Assembly: GCA_029891385.1 (NCBI GenBank)
Contig: CM057226.1
Span: 11,525,225-11,589,224 of the forward strand
Source of the DNA: Erythroxylum novogranatense
Taxonomy: Eukaryota > Streptophyta > Magnoliopsida > Malpighiales > Erythroxylaceae
Length of the DNA stretch: 64,000 bases
Direction of reading: 5' to 3'
Shown here: piece by piece, positions 33,252 through 45,064 of the stretch
Position numbering within the stretch: the stretch's first letter is position 1
Layout of the letters: each line of letters starts with the position of its first letter
Position numbers and translations under genes: made by a program
The notes under the pieces: model-generated
Database searches by the model: none
Told to the model about the DNA's origin: nothing
What the model saw: only the letters and a program-made list of their open reading frames with translations

Positions 33252-36200
33252 TGTAGCACCCCACTCCCGTAAGACCCGAACTCGATATCGATGGTGATAC
33301 CCGAGACCGTGCCCCGCGAGGGTGGTGTGCTACGCACTCGATTAATCAAAATTCGGTATACATTTTTTTGACACACATAGGAGTCAATAATCAAATGGGG
33401 CATAAGCCCTTTCCCATCATACAATGCCATTTACACAAATTCCCATATGGCCATTTGGCTTTTTTTTCAAAAACTTTTCACTAAACACAATTTTCAATAA
33501 TCATCCGGGCCCTTTTACAACTACAAACACTTGAGTCATTTCAAAATACAATTCATACGGAAATTTGAGGAAGAAAAAATTTAATACAAAAATATAGACA
33601 TGCAATGCAGACACGAATTGATCCCGACCTCTATCCTTCACTTGAATGCTATCAGCATACTCCCGTTGGCCTAACGGGGTATTCTTCTTATCCTGAAAAA
33701 TAGTTGCAAATTTTGGGTGAGTTTTGCGAACTCAATGAGAAACTATCATCAATGGTTCACTCAATTCATGCATTACTCAAATTGCGTACGGCACATCACA
33801 GTAACATTCAAAAATATCATATAGCGTCAGAATGTCTCGTGCCATCACAAAGACTCGATAATTATCTCAAATCAGTTATCATATTTGTATGCAATGCATA
33901 TGTGACTCTTTTCCAGTTTATTTCAGTATTGTGACCGAGCGCTTATTCAGTGACAGTGTTCAGTGGACGCGTCTAGGGAGTAGGAGAGCCCTCATGCAGG
34001 ATGCACTAACTCCCCTCGAGCTCGAGGCTCGGTTCAGTAACAATGTTCGAGTTCAAAGCTCTTTTCAGTATTAGTGGCGACTCAGGTCACAACGTTCATT
34101 ATCTGTTCATGCATTTTTGGATGAAATGCATATGCCCAATAATTCACCGTCATATGGCTGTAAAAGCCCATTTATCTCAATTTTCAGAATCATGTAGCAG
34201 TCACATCCAATTTGTTAAAAGCAGGCATTTCAATCCTAATCATTAACATAATCATACAATTCACAATTGAAATCAGTTACACAGAGCATTTAACAATCAG
34301 AAATTGAGGAACCAATTAAGTTACTCACAGTACGCTCCAGATTAGCATTTGCTTTCAATTTCTGGGAACGCATGAATGCGGCACTTGACCTGCACAACAT
34401 ATTTATGCAAGACATATATTGCACACTCATCAATACTTGCACACTTAAAAACATTCATTTATGCACAATTGTAGTAATGGACTATGTAAAATACATGTTT
34501 AATGACAATCCCGGGTATATGCTCTAATATGCACTTTATGCTCATTTCCATTTCATAATTCATATACGTTTCATACACTTCATTGGTACATGATCGTTCT
34601 AACTTCTCCTTTCAATCTTTACCCTTTTTATAAGTCTAGCTTATTCAGAAGTTTGCACTTCAAGAACACTTGGTTACTCTATATCATAACTCAATTTCTC
34701 ATCATCTCTTATCCATCCTCATATGATCTCATAATATCCAAATTCTATTTATAGTTTAGCACTTCATACTTAAACACATTCTTAGGTAGGATTCTTTTAG
34801 TTTCTTGAGACAAACCAATTTCTCCTTTTCAATTCCAATTCAATAAAACCCTAAAACTTCAAAAATCACAATCAATGAAATCAACATAAATCAAGCACAA
34901 TCTTAACCTACCCATAGTCCATCTAGGTTAGAAAACTTAAAACCTAGCTTAGAAACCCCAAAATCAAATGGGTTCTCTCAAATATTCTTCTTCTATACAA
35001 ACCCCTTTCTCTCTCTAGAAGTTCTTCATTCACAAACCACAACCTATTTCTTTACCAACGTATGAAGAAGATGAACTTACCTTGAAAGCCTTGGTTTCTC
35101 TCATTTTTCTTCTTCTTTCTTCTTCCTTCTCTCTTCTTCTTTCCTCTTCTCTTCTTTCTCGACTCTCTCTCTCTCATCTCATCTTCTTTTATTCTTTTGC
35201 TCTTTTTCCTTGTAAGGGTCGTGCTCCACTCTTATTAAATGACAACTCTTATTGCTAGGTCATTAATGATTGATAAAAGACCCTAAAGCCCTTACTTGCA
35301 TGCCTTTAAAGCTTAACACTTAAGTAAACTTCTGAAATTGCCCTTAAAAACTGACATCTTGTCTTCTTATTTCGATCAAGTAAATGAAGTACTTTAACAA
35401 AATTTTCTTCTAGAGAGATATTCCTCTATGTCTTATGAATCCATCGCTTCAAGAATCAGATCGATCGGAGCTCTATATCTCAAAATATCTCAAAAATACT
35501 GAAGTCTGTTAGATATTTCGTTTGGACCAAAACTAAATCAAGACTGATCACTACACGTAACTTCACTCCACAAGTTGAACATCTTAGAGGCTAAATTGTC
35601 GATCGGCTCCTTCATATAACTTGTAGATCTATGTCTCTAGTTTCATTTGAAACAGAAATCATCTCACTTCGACCTCTACTGATTTAGAAAACATCAAAAT
35701 ACTGAAATATGTTTAGTGGGAAACACCAGCTCTTATCCTCTAAGAATACACTCATTGTACCAGTCCCACCTTTTCCACTTAATCTTTCTCACTTCATTTC
35801 AGATAGCTTCGATTTTTGGTGGAGGTGAATAGAAAGGTCTTATGAATCCAATGGTTCAAGAATCAAGTCATTCGGAGGTCTAGAGAAGAAGTTATGGTCA
35901 AAAGAAGAAACCATATTTATGACCTCAATCATACTAAACCTGTTTCGGGGAAACAGCTATAACTTTCTGTAGAAATGTCTGATTGAGGTGTTATTTGAAT
36001 GATTAGAAAGAGGACATGAAGAGCTACAACTTTCATGAAGGTATCAAAGGCCAAATCTTTCATCTGTGTGGTCAAAAATAAAAACAGACGATGATGACGT
36101 CATTTTAAGATGATGATGACATCATCAGACGATACAGATTGGGAAAATTGCTATAACGTTTCCTAAAGATATCGGATTAAGGATTTCTTTATATGGATGG

Positions 36201-37103
36201 AAAGATAATTTCAAGAGTTACAACTCTTATGAAGAACTCAAAGGCCAATTCGTTCATCTGAGGGGTCAAATTTAGACCAGAAGATGTTTGGTCAAACTAA
36301 GACGATGATGACGTCAGCAAGGAACAAAACTAAGATGAAGTCGGTCAAACTAAGACGAAAAACGTCAAACTAAGACGATGATGACGTCATACTAAGACGA
36401 TAGGGTGAGCAGTAACTTCGTCTGACTTTTTCTCCAGAACGTCTCCACTTATAAGACGCATAACTTATCATTCAGATGTCCAAAATTTACAAAATTTATA
36501 CCGTTGGAAAGATAAAAGAAATATCTACAACTTTCCAGAAGGAAATTTTGCAAAAATATATCTCTATCAATCCCAAAATTGCCCCTAAAGTTAGAAGATA
36601 AGACTTTCATTCCTACACCAAAACTGCACCCAATTCTTCACTTCATGACAATATTTGAGACTCTTAAACACAGAATTGAAATTCGATGTCTTCTTACAAA
36701 ATGTAACCATATATCTCTAGTTTAATCCAAATTAAGAATCATCTCTTTTGGATTACTAGAGAAAACGTTGTGGCTAAAAGACTGAAGCATATTCAATGAA
36801 CATTTTTCAGATCACTACCAATCTTATCTCTAAATCTTTCCTTATCACAACTCATACCAAGATCACTCTTTCTACTCTTTCTACTCCTTATTTTCAATAA
36901 AATCACATCTAATATCAATTATACTCGGAAGTTTTCAATGAATGCATGTACACTTTTTATCCGAAACATTACGTATTTTTGTACATATATGCTAACATGA
37001 TGCATGAGCAAGAAAAATGCATTCCTTAGTCTCAATTTCTCTTTGAGCTCGCATGAACTGAAATTTCGGGTCACAACCCTTAATATGGGGATGAGATGTT
37101 ACA
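33252..37103 (-). mobile_element. Large non-coding LTR-like element iv (3852 bp)
   Basis: Flanked by AGGAA (33247-33251, 37104-37108). Plus-strand ends TGTAGCACCCCACTCCC and GAGATGTTACA. Sense is minus: exon 1 ends TTTCAAG/GTAAGTTC (35081/35080) after a CT/GA-rich leader (35090-35190), exon 2 is 34389-34329 with donor GTGAGTAAC, and the second acceptor TATTTTTCAG gives exon 3 from 33692. Unlike ii and iii, the periodic module lies before exon 1 (35300-36760) and intron 1 is only about 0.7 kb. No coding domain. Probably a solo LTR. Confidence 0.8.
36069..36390 (-). promoter_or_regulatory. TGACGTCA and W-box cluster in element iv
   Basis: Three perfect TGACGTCA palindromes (36095-36102, 36309-36316, 36382-36389) and one variant TGACATCA (36117) are interspersed with GGTCAAA, whose complement TTTGACC holds the W-box core (near 36070, 36265, 36290, 36342). 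TGACGTCA is a classic bZIP/TGA site and TTGAC a WRKY site. The block GTCAAACTAAGACGA is tandemly repeated. It lies upstream of the predicted exon 1 on the sense strand. Regulatory use is inferred. Confidence 0.55.
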
Positions 37104-37108
37104 AGGAA

Positions 37109-37353
37109 ACGCTAGAGGGCTCACAAATGGTCTCACTTAAAACCAGTCTCTTTAAATAGAACTTTCCTAGACATGCACTCAATCACCTCAAATACCAGCA
37201 AAAAAATGCCTAAAAAATGACAATAAGAACCTAAAAATAGAGGCATCCTTAACCCGTAAGAATACTAAAGAAAATCTTGTTTTCTAATGTGAAAGATCAA
37301 ACTATGCTGCAACCACGGAACATACTTGAGTAACCCTTGGGCTTTGATACTAT
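37109..37353 (-). other. Element B leader and primer binding site
   Basis: Non-coding leader between insertion iv and the right LTR. Minus strand ATAGTATCAAAGCCC (37339-37353) directly follows the LTR and is a mutated Met-tRNA primer site (from TGGTATCAGAGC). Confidence 0.75.
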
Positions 37354-37470
37354 TGATAAGAGACAGATTCTACTCAGATAAAGCAAACATACCAATAAAA
37401 GAAATTGAGATAAAAAAGAAGGCACACAAGATTTAATGTAGAAAACCCCTTAATAAATATGGGGAAAACT

Positions 37471-37855
37471 TGTAATGTTCTAATATTGCAGTAAATCAAT
37501 GGAACAGTAATTGAAGGCAAGTAATCAGTGATTTGATTGATTTCAATTGTATTACAAACTTCGGAAGGAGAAAAACACCAGAAATAGATGAAAAAAACAG
37601 AGGGAATTTGGGATGAGAGAGAGAAACTGATATCTCATAACAGATTATTCATAACCAATTCTAGTACTATAATGGTTTATATATAAGGATCATAACATGC
37701 ATGCAATTCCACATCACTCTTCCTTGGCTCCTGACGTGCTCTTCCATGCGTATCCCTGCAATTTGATTGGGGGAAACTTGATTCTGTTACTTCTTCTTAC
37801 TATTGGGTCATTGCTTGGGCCAGCCTCGCCACTGGGCTCTGATGAATTCATAACA
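37471..37855 (-). repeat. 3' LTR of the Reina-like element (385 bp)
   Basis: Starts (minus) TGTTATGAATTCATCAGAGC and ends GAACATTACA. TATA-type TTATATATAAACC lies mid-LTR. The last 47 or so codons of pol are read from inside it. The polypurine tract CAAAGGAGGGGGTAA adjoins at 37856-37870. Confidence 0.92.
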
Positions 37856-39210
37856 TTACCCCCTCCTTTGAGAATCAGCTTGTCCTCAAGCTTCAAAATG
37901 GGAAACAGCTGTAGCAAATGGTCCTTATCCTCCCAAGTGGCCTCAGAAAGTGCTAAACCTACCCAATGCACTAGCCACTGCTCTACCAGTCGAGAAGAAC
38001 GGTGAATGTGACGGGTCTCAAGAATGGCTGCTGGTGTCAACATCAAAGTAGCAGAGGAATCAACCATATGAAGGGGGTCACTTGTTGTTCTGGTTTGCCG
38101 AGACATTTCTTGAGTAAAGAGAAGTGGAAAACAGGGTGAAGCTGAGCGGATGCCGGTAACTCCAGCTTGTAAGCTACTTCTCCGATTCGAGCTATAACTT
38201 TATAAGGGCCAAAGAACCGCCGTCCCAATTTACTATGGCGCTACAACCAGACAAAATTTTGGCGGAATGGCTGTAACTTGACGTAAGCCCAATCACCAAT
38301 AGCCAAAGAGAGCTCACGATGATTTCTATCAGCAAACGTCTTCATTCGGGCCTGAGCTCGACGCAAATTCTCTTTAAGCAACCGTAAAGTTTGATCACGT
38401 TCAAGCAATTGACTACTCACAAGGGGGTTATGAGAAGAATCTTTAATGTACCTCAAAATGGATGGGGGTGATCGGCCATATAGAATCTGGAAAGGGGTCA
38501 TTCCGGCGGCCGTTTGAAAAGCTGTGTTATACCAGTATTCTGCCCAGGGAAGCATTTTCAACCATCCTTTAACGTTGTTAGCCATATAACAGCGCAGATA
38601 CATCTCCAAACACTTGTTTAATGCCTCTGTCTGACCATCGGATTGCGGATGGTATGCAGTACTCATGCTCAAAGTGGTGCCTTGTAGTCGATGGACTTCT
38701 TGCCAAAAATCACTGAGGAAACGTGCATCTCTGTCAGTGACAATATCAACGGGGATGCCATGGAGACGGACGATTTCCTGCACAAAAGCTTCAGCCACAC
38801 ACACTGCAGAAAAATTAGTAGGTAAGGGAACAAAATGCCCGTACTTAGAGAGCCTATCAATGACCACCATAATCACAGATTTTCCCTGGACAAGAGATAA
38901 GCCAATAATGAAGTCCATGCTAATGCCTTCAAACACCAACTCTGGAATGCTTAAGGGCTGTAATAAACCCCCTGGAGGCAATGTGGAATGCTTCATTTGT
39001 TGACAAATCTGGCATTCCATGACAAACTTCTTCACATCCCGTCGCATAGAGAACCAGAAAAAATTGGCGGAGAGTCGATGTAAGGTCTTGGTGATGCCGG
39101 CATGGCCTCCCAAGGGAGAAGAGTGAAACTCAGTAAGGAGTTGGTGACAGAGAGGAGAATCAGAAGGAATGACCAATCGCCCCTTAAACAAAAGCAAGCC
39201 ATCCTGGAAG
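37714..39210 (-). pseudogene. Gypsy integrase with GPY/F region and chromodomain
   Basis: From right to left: HHCC zinc finger (HSSPLGGHAGITKTLH, CQICQQMK), core triad MDFI, DRDARF and QTEALN (Asp, Asp, Glu all present), GPY/F module ([23 protein letters not shown]) and a chromodomain (VEQWLVHWVG, ATWEDKDHL). The chromodomain targets integration to marked chromatin in chromoviruses. The frame breaks near 38235 and 38110. The last about 47 codons (from NVMNSSEPSG to SGAKEE) lie inside the LTR. The N-terminal residues before QDGLLLFKGR are supplied by inserted element v and are not native. Confidence 0.9.
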
Positions 39211-42200
39211 TGTTGAAACCCAATCCGAAAATCGGATCCCAACCGGAAAAACAAAAAGCGGAACAACTAGAACAAGGCAAATAGCGAAATGCGGAAGCCA
39301 ATAGCAAAAACGAACTCGAATCACAAAGCAAAAGAATCGAACGTGAAGCGAATACTCGAATCGAAATGGAATAACGGAAGTAACGAATGTGAAACAAAGT
39401 ACGAATACGAAAATACAGAAGCAAAACGAAGCGAATAGGAATATAACGACAAACAAAGCAAAAACGGAAGCAAAGCGGAAGCAAATCGAATACAGAATCG
39501 AAAGAAGCGAATCGGAACAGTTACAATCAAAGGCGAAACAAATATGATGCGAAATCGGAAATACAAAAGTACCGAAGCAAAAAGAAGCGAAGCGTAATCG
39601 ATACTTAACAAACGGAATCGACATCCGAGAACAATCAAGAACACATAAACACATTTGCGTTGGAAACCTAGACTATCCAAACCCGGTATAATTAATTTTT
39701 TTTCTTTCCCCATATTTCATTCCTTTTCTCTTTACTCAATCACATTCAAATCATCATCAATCCATACAATTTCCTTTTTGAAAATTTATCCTCATATAAC
39801 AATCAATTCATATAATTTTTCTTAATCACGTAAATCTCATCTTTACCAAACTAACTTTTTAATTCTTATTCTTATCTTAACCCGATTTTTACCAAAATCG
39901 GGCGATAACTGTTTGTATTTTGATTCAAAAAAATTCTGCAAAGGCAAAATACACTTCTAATATCTCAACCCAACAACACAAATCAACATCGGACCTCCCG
40001 TCCGAATCCAAACACCAATGTAAACGCACATCTAAACCTAACACTTGAAAATCCTCAATCGATCATATAAAATCTCAATCAATCTCAACCACATTCAATA
40101 TCTCAAATTCATATGCAAAATCCACATTCAATATCCAATTACATACATAAACCATAAGCATACTCAGTTATGATCATAAAATCAATATCTAAGTCTCGAA
40201 TTCCTATACATCCGTAATAAGCGCTTTATATACACAAAAGGCAATTCAAGCCAAAAACAATATCAATTCTCAATTTATACAAAAATACAAATGCGACAAA
40301 ATCGAACTTGACGCTCTTTCATCCGATCTCCGCCGAAACACAGAGCGGGGATGAAAGGAAGGGTGAGCTTGGAAGCTCGTGGGTAACATATTTATAAAAT
40401 GAATAATAAACAGAAATCATTTTTCATAACTTTTAGCCAAAGGGCTTATCTTTTTCAAACTTTTCAACTTTTCGAGCATTTTCTTCAAACCTTTCAATTT
40501 TCCAAACTTTTCATATCAAATTTCTATAATTTCATGGTTGAAAACCCTTTTTCTCATTTCTCAAAATTTTTCATAAACATGAATGCAATCACATCAGATC
40601 ACAAAACACATAAACTCTTAACTCAATGCATAAAACACATCAAATGGTTTGGGTTGGTCTTATCAGAACGTACTGCATATTCCCGCATAGCGGTTCTGTG
40701 CAGCCGTGAAAGGAGGGGAGTCCGAAATCGAAACTCCTAAGCCACTTTGCAGGCATTGGAGAAGGCTATAAATAAGTAGAGGCGATTACCTTTGACTCAC
40801 AAAAGGACTGACCAAACCCACATAACACATAAGTGGAAAGAGAATTCAAATTGCCCAAGGCATTTTCAAAAATCTTGATTTTCTAAATCTTCATATCATC
40901 ATATCAAATCGTGTCAAAATGCTTGACACATGCACACATATTCACATTCATTTATATAACAATCATATTCAATTACTCAATTAATCGTATATCAATCAAA
41001 TGCATAAAAAAGGAATGCAAGTATTTCTTTCAACCCACAATCAACATATATTAATGCATAAAACAGCATGGTTCACATTTTTTCAAAAATGCGAAAACAC
41101 AATTTTCATAAATCTCGTATTCTCAATTTTTCTACAATTTTCCGAATTATTTTCAAACATTTTAACGTAACCCTTTGAATAATTATTTTCAAATCCTTTA
41201 AAACATAATTTCGAAATATTATTCTTATCTTGATTTTCAAAATCACATAATTTACTCATAATTCAAAATATAAATACATCACCCACCTCGAATTGGCGCT
41301 AATACTTTGTCCAAAGCATCGAATCTCCAAATTCCTTCTTCTTTCCTCAACCTTAAAATTCCCTAAGCCATAATTATCCAAAATAAATATCATAATTCAA
41401 TTAATTCTTCAAATTGGACTTAGAAAACACCAATTCCATATAAAATCAATCTATCTAAATCATAAATTCCAAAAATCCCCAAATCTTAAAATTGGCCTAA
41501 ACCAATTTATACAAATTCAATATCATAAATAACATAATCCTTAAAATTGATGTCATAATTCATCAATTCATACTAATTCCAAGATATCTAAATCATCAAT
41601 TTCAAAAATTCCCAAATCTCAACTTTTACCTAAACCCCCAATTTACAAATTTTCAAATTAAACCTCACTTAATACATAAACATCAAAATTGACTTAAGAA
41701 ATCTCAAATTCATCATTAATCCAAGCTATCTAAAGCATCAATTTACAAAAACCCCAATTCACAAATTTGGGCATAACCCCCAATTCACAATTAATCCAAA
41801 ATTAAACATAATCATAACCTATTCTCTTCAATTAGCCTTAGGAAAACTCAATCCATAACCTTTCCAAACTATCTAAACCAATAAACTCATCAAAAGATTC
41901 AAAATCAAAACTTTTTCTCTCTTACCTTTTTCTCCTCCATTTTCGTATTTATTGGCTTATCATGGGGCTTTCACCTTCTTCCCTCCATTCCTCTTGAAAC
42001 AAGGTCGAAAATCCCTTGGAAAACCTATAAAAAACCGAACCTTTATGCTTTCCCTTTCTTTCTTCTTCTTCTCTCCATTGCCGACCATGCTTCTCCTTCT
42101 CTCTTCTTCATCTTTTCTTTCTTTTATTTCTCTTCTTCTTTCTTTTCTTCTGGAAAAATCGAGCTCCCTCCTCTCAAAAACGACCATCCCTTTTGTGTTT

Positions 42201-43790
42201 CATTTAATGAAGCACAATTTACCATCTTGCCCCTCCAATTAAGCCTATTTCTAAGTTTGCCCCTGCACAGGATTTTCAAAATCTGATAGCTTGCGTCCTG
42301 TTTTCAAGCATCTAAACGAAATAATTTGAACAAACTTTCTTCTTGAAAATTGTTCCTCTAGATCATAAAAATCCAACGCCATCGACCGTTCTCAATTCGG
42401 ATCAGAAACTAAGAATTTATAGCCAAAATACTATCGGACCTTCACAAAATCCAAGACTGAATATTACGCTAATTTAATTCCAGAAATTAACAATCTTAGG
42501 GATGAAATTAAATTTCGATCCCTTCACAAGAGTTGTAGCCCTATATCTTAATTTTATTTGTCCTCAAGAATCAACTCAATCGGAGTTGTACAGCTCCCGA
42601 ATTTCGTAAAATACTGAACCATGTTCAGAAAATTATCCAACTTATAACCTATAACCAAATCTCTTACTTTGGTTCAATCAATCTCTTTCCATTTAATCTC
42701 CTAAAAATCATAATTCTTCATAAAAATGAAATTAATTGTTTTAGGAATCCAACGCTTCGAGAATCAAATCAATTGGATGTCGGACGAAGGAATTATAAGC
42801 AAAAGATTACAAAAGGGATCGGATTAAAAACAAAGTAACGGAATTTCAAAACCGAACATTTCAAAAATCATATCTCTCGATCCCGAACTCAGAATTTGAC
42901 AAATTTAGTGTCAATAAAAATATAAAAGGAAGCTCTACAACTTCCCTGAAGTACTCAAAATCAAATTAGGTCAAAAACTCAATCAAAGATTCTGTCCAAA
43001 ACAGTTTTTCCTAAACGACTTCCAATTTTTAATCGCTCATAACTCCTAGCCCCGATATCGAAAAATTACAAACTTTATATCAATGGAAAGATAAAAACAT
43101 CATCTAAAAATTTCATGAAGACCACTTATTCTAATTCAAACTAAATCTGTACGACGAGTGGCCTCGAATCATAGAACACACAAATCTATACTTAATAGCA
43201 TTTTCAAAACAAAGCATATCTGCAGAAAATCATATCTCTCAATCCCGACATCGAAAAATAGCAAACTTTATGTCCACAAAAAGCTCTCGACAGAGGCTAC
43301 AATTTTCATGTTGATCATTTTCTCGAATTTTGCCTAAATCAAAGAGTCAACTTTTCTTCAAAAAGTCAAACTCCAAGCGAACTTTGACTGATCATAACTC
43401 TCACTTCCGATATCGAAAAATATCAAACTTTATGGCTACAGAAAGCTCTTGACATAAACTACAAGTTTCATGTAGATCATTTTCTCAAATTATGCCTAAA
43501 TCAAAAGTCAACTATCAAAAGCCAAAAAGTCAAATATTTCACAAATTTTCATTTTTTTACACTTTTCTCTTTAGTTCTAAATTTTCAACTTCCATTTCAA
43601 ATCAACTCATTCTCTTAAGCTTTCATAACCCATACAAATCGACTCAAATATCAAATACATTGAAAACTCATAATTCTTTTCTCAAAATTTCCTTAAAGCA
43701 TAATTTCATCTATAACATAATACTTAAACAAAACACTCATTCAATTTTATTTATTATTTCTAAATTCCAATTAAAGATCGGGGTCCAACA
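39211..43790 (-). mobile_element. Large non-coding LTR-like element v (4580 bp)
   Basis: Flanked by GGAAG (39206-39210, 43791-43795). Ends TGTTGAAACCCAATC and, inverted, TGTTGGACCCCGATC. On the minus strand it shares the layout of ii-iv: donor GGAGAAAAAG/GTAAGAG (41926/41925), a second donor in TATTAGCGCCAATTCGAG/GTGGGT (41287) and a hairpin GAGCTT-CC-AAGCTC followed by ACCC (near 40350-40380). The 39250-39640 end has an odd purine-biased composition on the plus strand. Distant member or parallel family of ii-iv. It interrupts the Reina-like pol between RNase H and integrase. Confidence 0.75.
40351..40378 (-). other. Hairpin of element v
   Basis: GAGCTTCCAAGCTC, a 6-bp perfect stem followed by ACCC on the sense strand. 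It corresponds to GAGTT-CGCA-AACTC-ACCC in copies i, iii and iv, with changes on both arms that keep pairing. Confidence 0.6.
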
Positions 43791-43795
43791 GGAAG

Positions 43796-45064
43796 ATAAA
43801 ACCCGACAGCACGCAATTCAGAGACAATATCAAAAGCAACAGCCGAGAGGGCGAAGAACTGGAAGCTAGGCACTCGAGATAAGGAATCAGCAGCAGTATT
43901 TAATTTTCCCGGCCGATAGACAATATCAAATTCATAACCAATGAGCTTACCGAGCCATTTTTGCTGATCAGGAGTCTATATAACCTGCTCACTTAAATTC
44001 TTAAGTGGTTACTGATCCGTGATGATGGTGAATTTGCAGCCCAACAGATACTGCCGCCACTTAGCAATTGCTTGTGTAATGGCAAACATCTCTCTCTGGT
44101 AAGTAGAGGCTTGTTGTATGCGAACATTCAGGGACTGACTGAAATATGCGATCGGATGTTTGTTTTGGGTCAACACCGCCCCGATACCCTTCCCGGATGC
44201 ATCTGCCTCAATGGTGAAGGGTAATGAGAAATCAGGAAGCACTAGCACTGGAGCTGTGCTTAATGCGCGTTTTAAATTCTCAAATGCAATGACAGCAGCT
44301 GTGGACCAAAGGAAATTGTCTTTCTGTAAGAGATCAGTGAGGGGTCCTGCAACCATCGCAAAATGGCGGATGAATCGGCAGTAGTAACCGGCGAGACCAA
44401 GGAAGCTGGGGACGTCCTTAACTGACTTAGGAAGTGGCCAATCCTGAATAACACGGATTTTATCCTGATCCGCTGCAACTCCCTGGTGGGAAATGACATG
44501 GCCTAGGTAGCCGATGGTTTGCTGACCAAAGAGGCACTTAGACAGTTTTACCACGAGATGGTGTTCCTGCAGTGTTGCCAAAACCAACTGTAAATGCTCC
44601 AAATGGGCTGCCCAGGAAACACTATACACAAGAATGTCGTCGAAGAAGACGAGCACAAACCGACGAAGAAACGCCTGGAAAACATCATTCATGAGAGCTT
44701 GGAATGTCGAAGGGGCATTCGTCAAACCAAATGGCATGACGAGAAACTCGTAATGCCTGTCGTGAGTCCGAAAAGCTGTTTTGCCTTCATCGCCAGCCTT
44801 AACACGGACTTGATGGTATCCGGCACGGAGATCCAACTTTGAAAAATACATGGCGCCATGTAATTCATCAAATAACTCATCAATTGAAGGGATCGGAAAA
44901 CGATCACACACTGTTATCGGGTTCAATGCTCGGTAATCGACGCAAAAATGCCATGCCCCATCTTTCTTACGAACCAAGAGGACCAGGGACGAGTATGGAC
45001 TCGTATTTGGGCGAATGATGCACTCAGACAACATCTCAGCTACTAATTTCTCAATTTCCTGTTT
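43796..45064 (-). pseudogene. Gypsy reverse transcriptase and RNase H
   Basis: The RT palm is well kept (44009-45034): LLVRKKDGAWHFCVDYRALN, DELFDELHGAMYFSKLDLRAG, FRTHDRHYEFLVMPFGLTNA and the polymerase box VFFDDILVYS. The RNase H part has TIEADASGKGIGAVL and HPIAYFSQSL. The frame is stopped at TDQ (44009) and once more 14 codons on, then gives TPDQQKWLGKLIGYEFDIVY before insertion v. A TAA at 45065 separates it from the protease side. These stops fit C-to-T changes at Gln codons. RT copies the element RNA; this copy is dead. Confidence 0.92.

Noticed and set aside
39032..39713. Three long overlapping minus-strand open frames rich in Phe, Ser and Cys
   Set aside because: They lie in the T-poor plus-strand block of element v. 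Overlap in all frames, low complexity and absence of domains show they are compositional artefacts.
41952..42242. 96-aa frame MAYHGAFTFFPPFLLK on the plus strand
   Set aside because: Ser/Leu/Phe-rich product of the CT-rich leader of element v; antisense to the predicted exon and without a domain.
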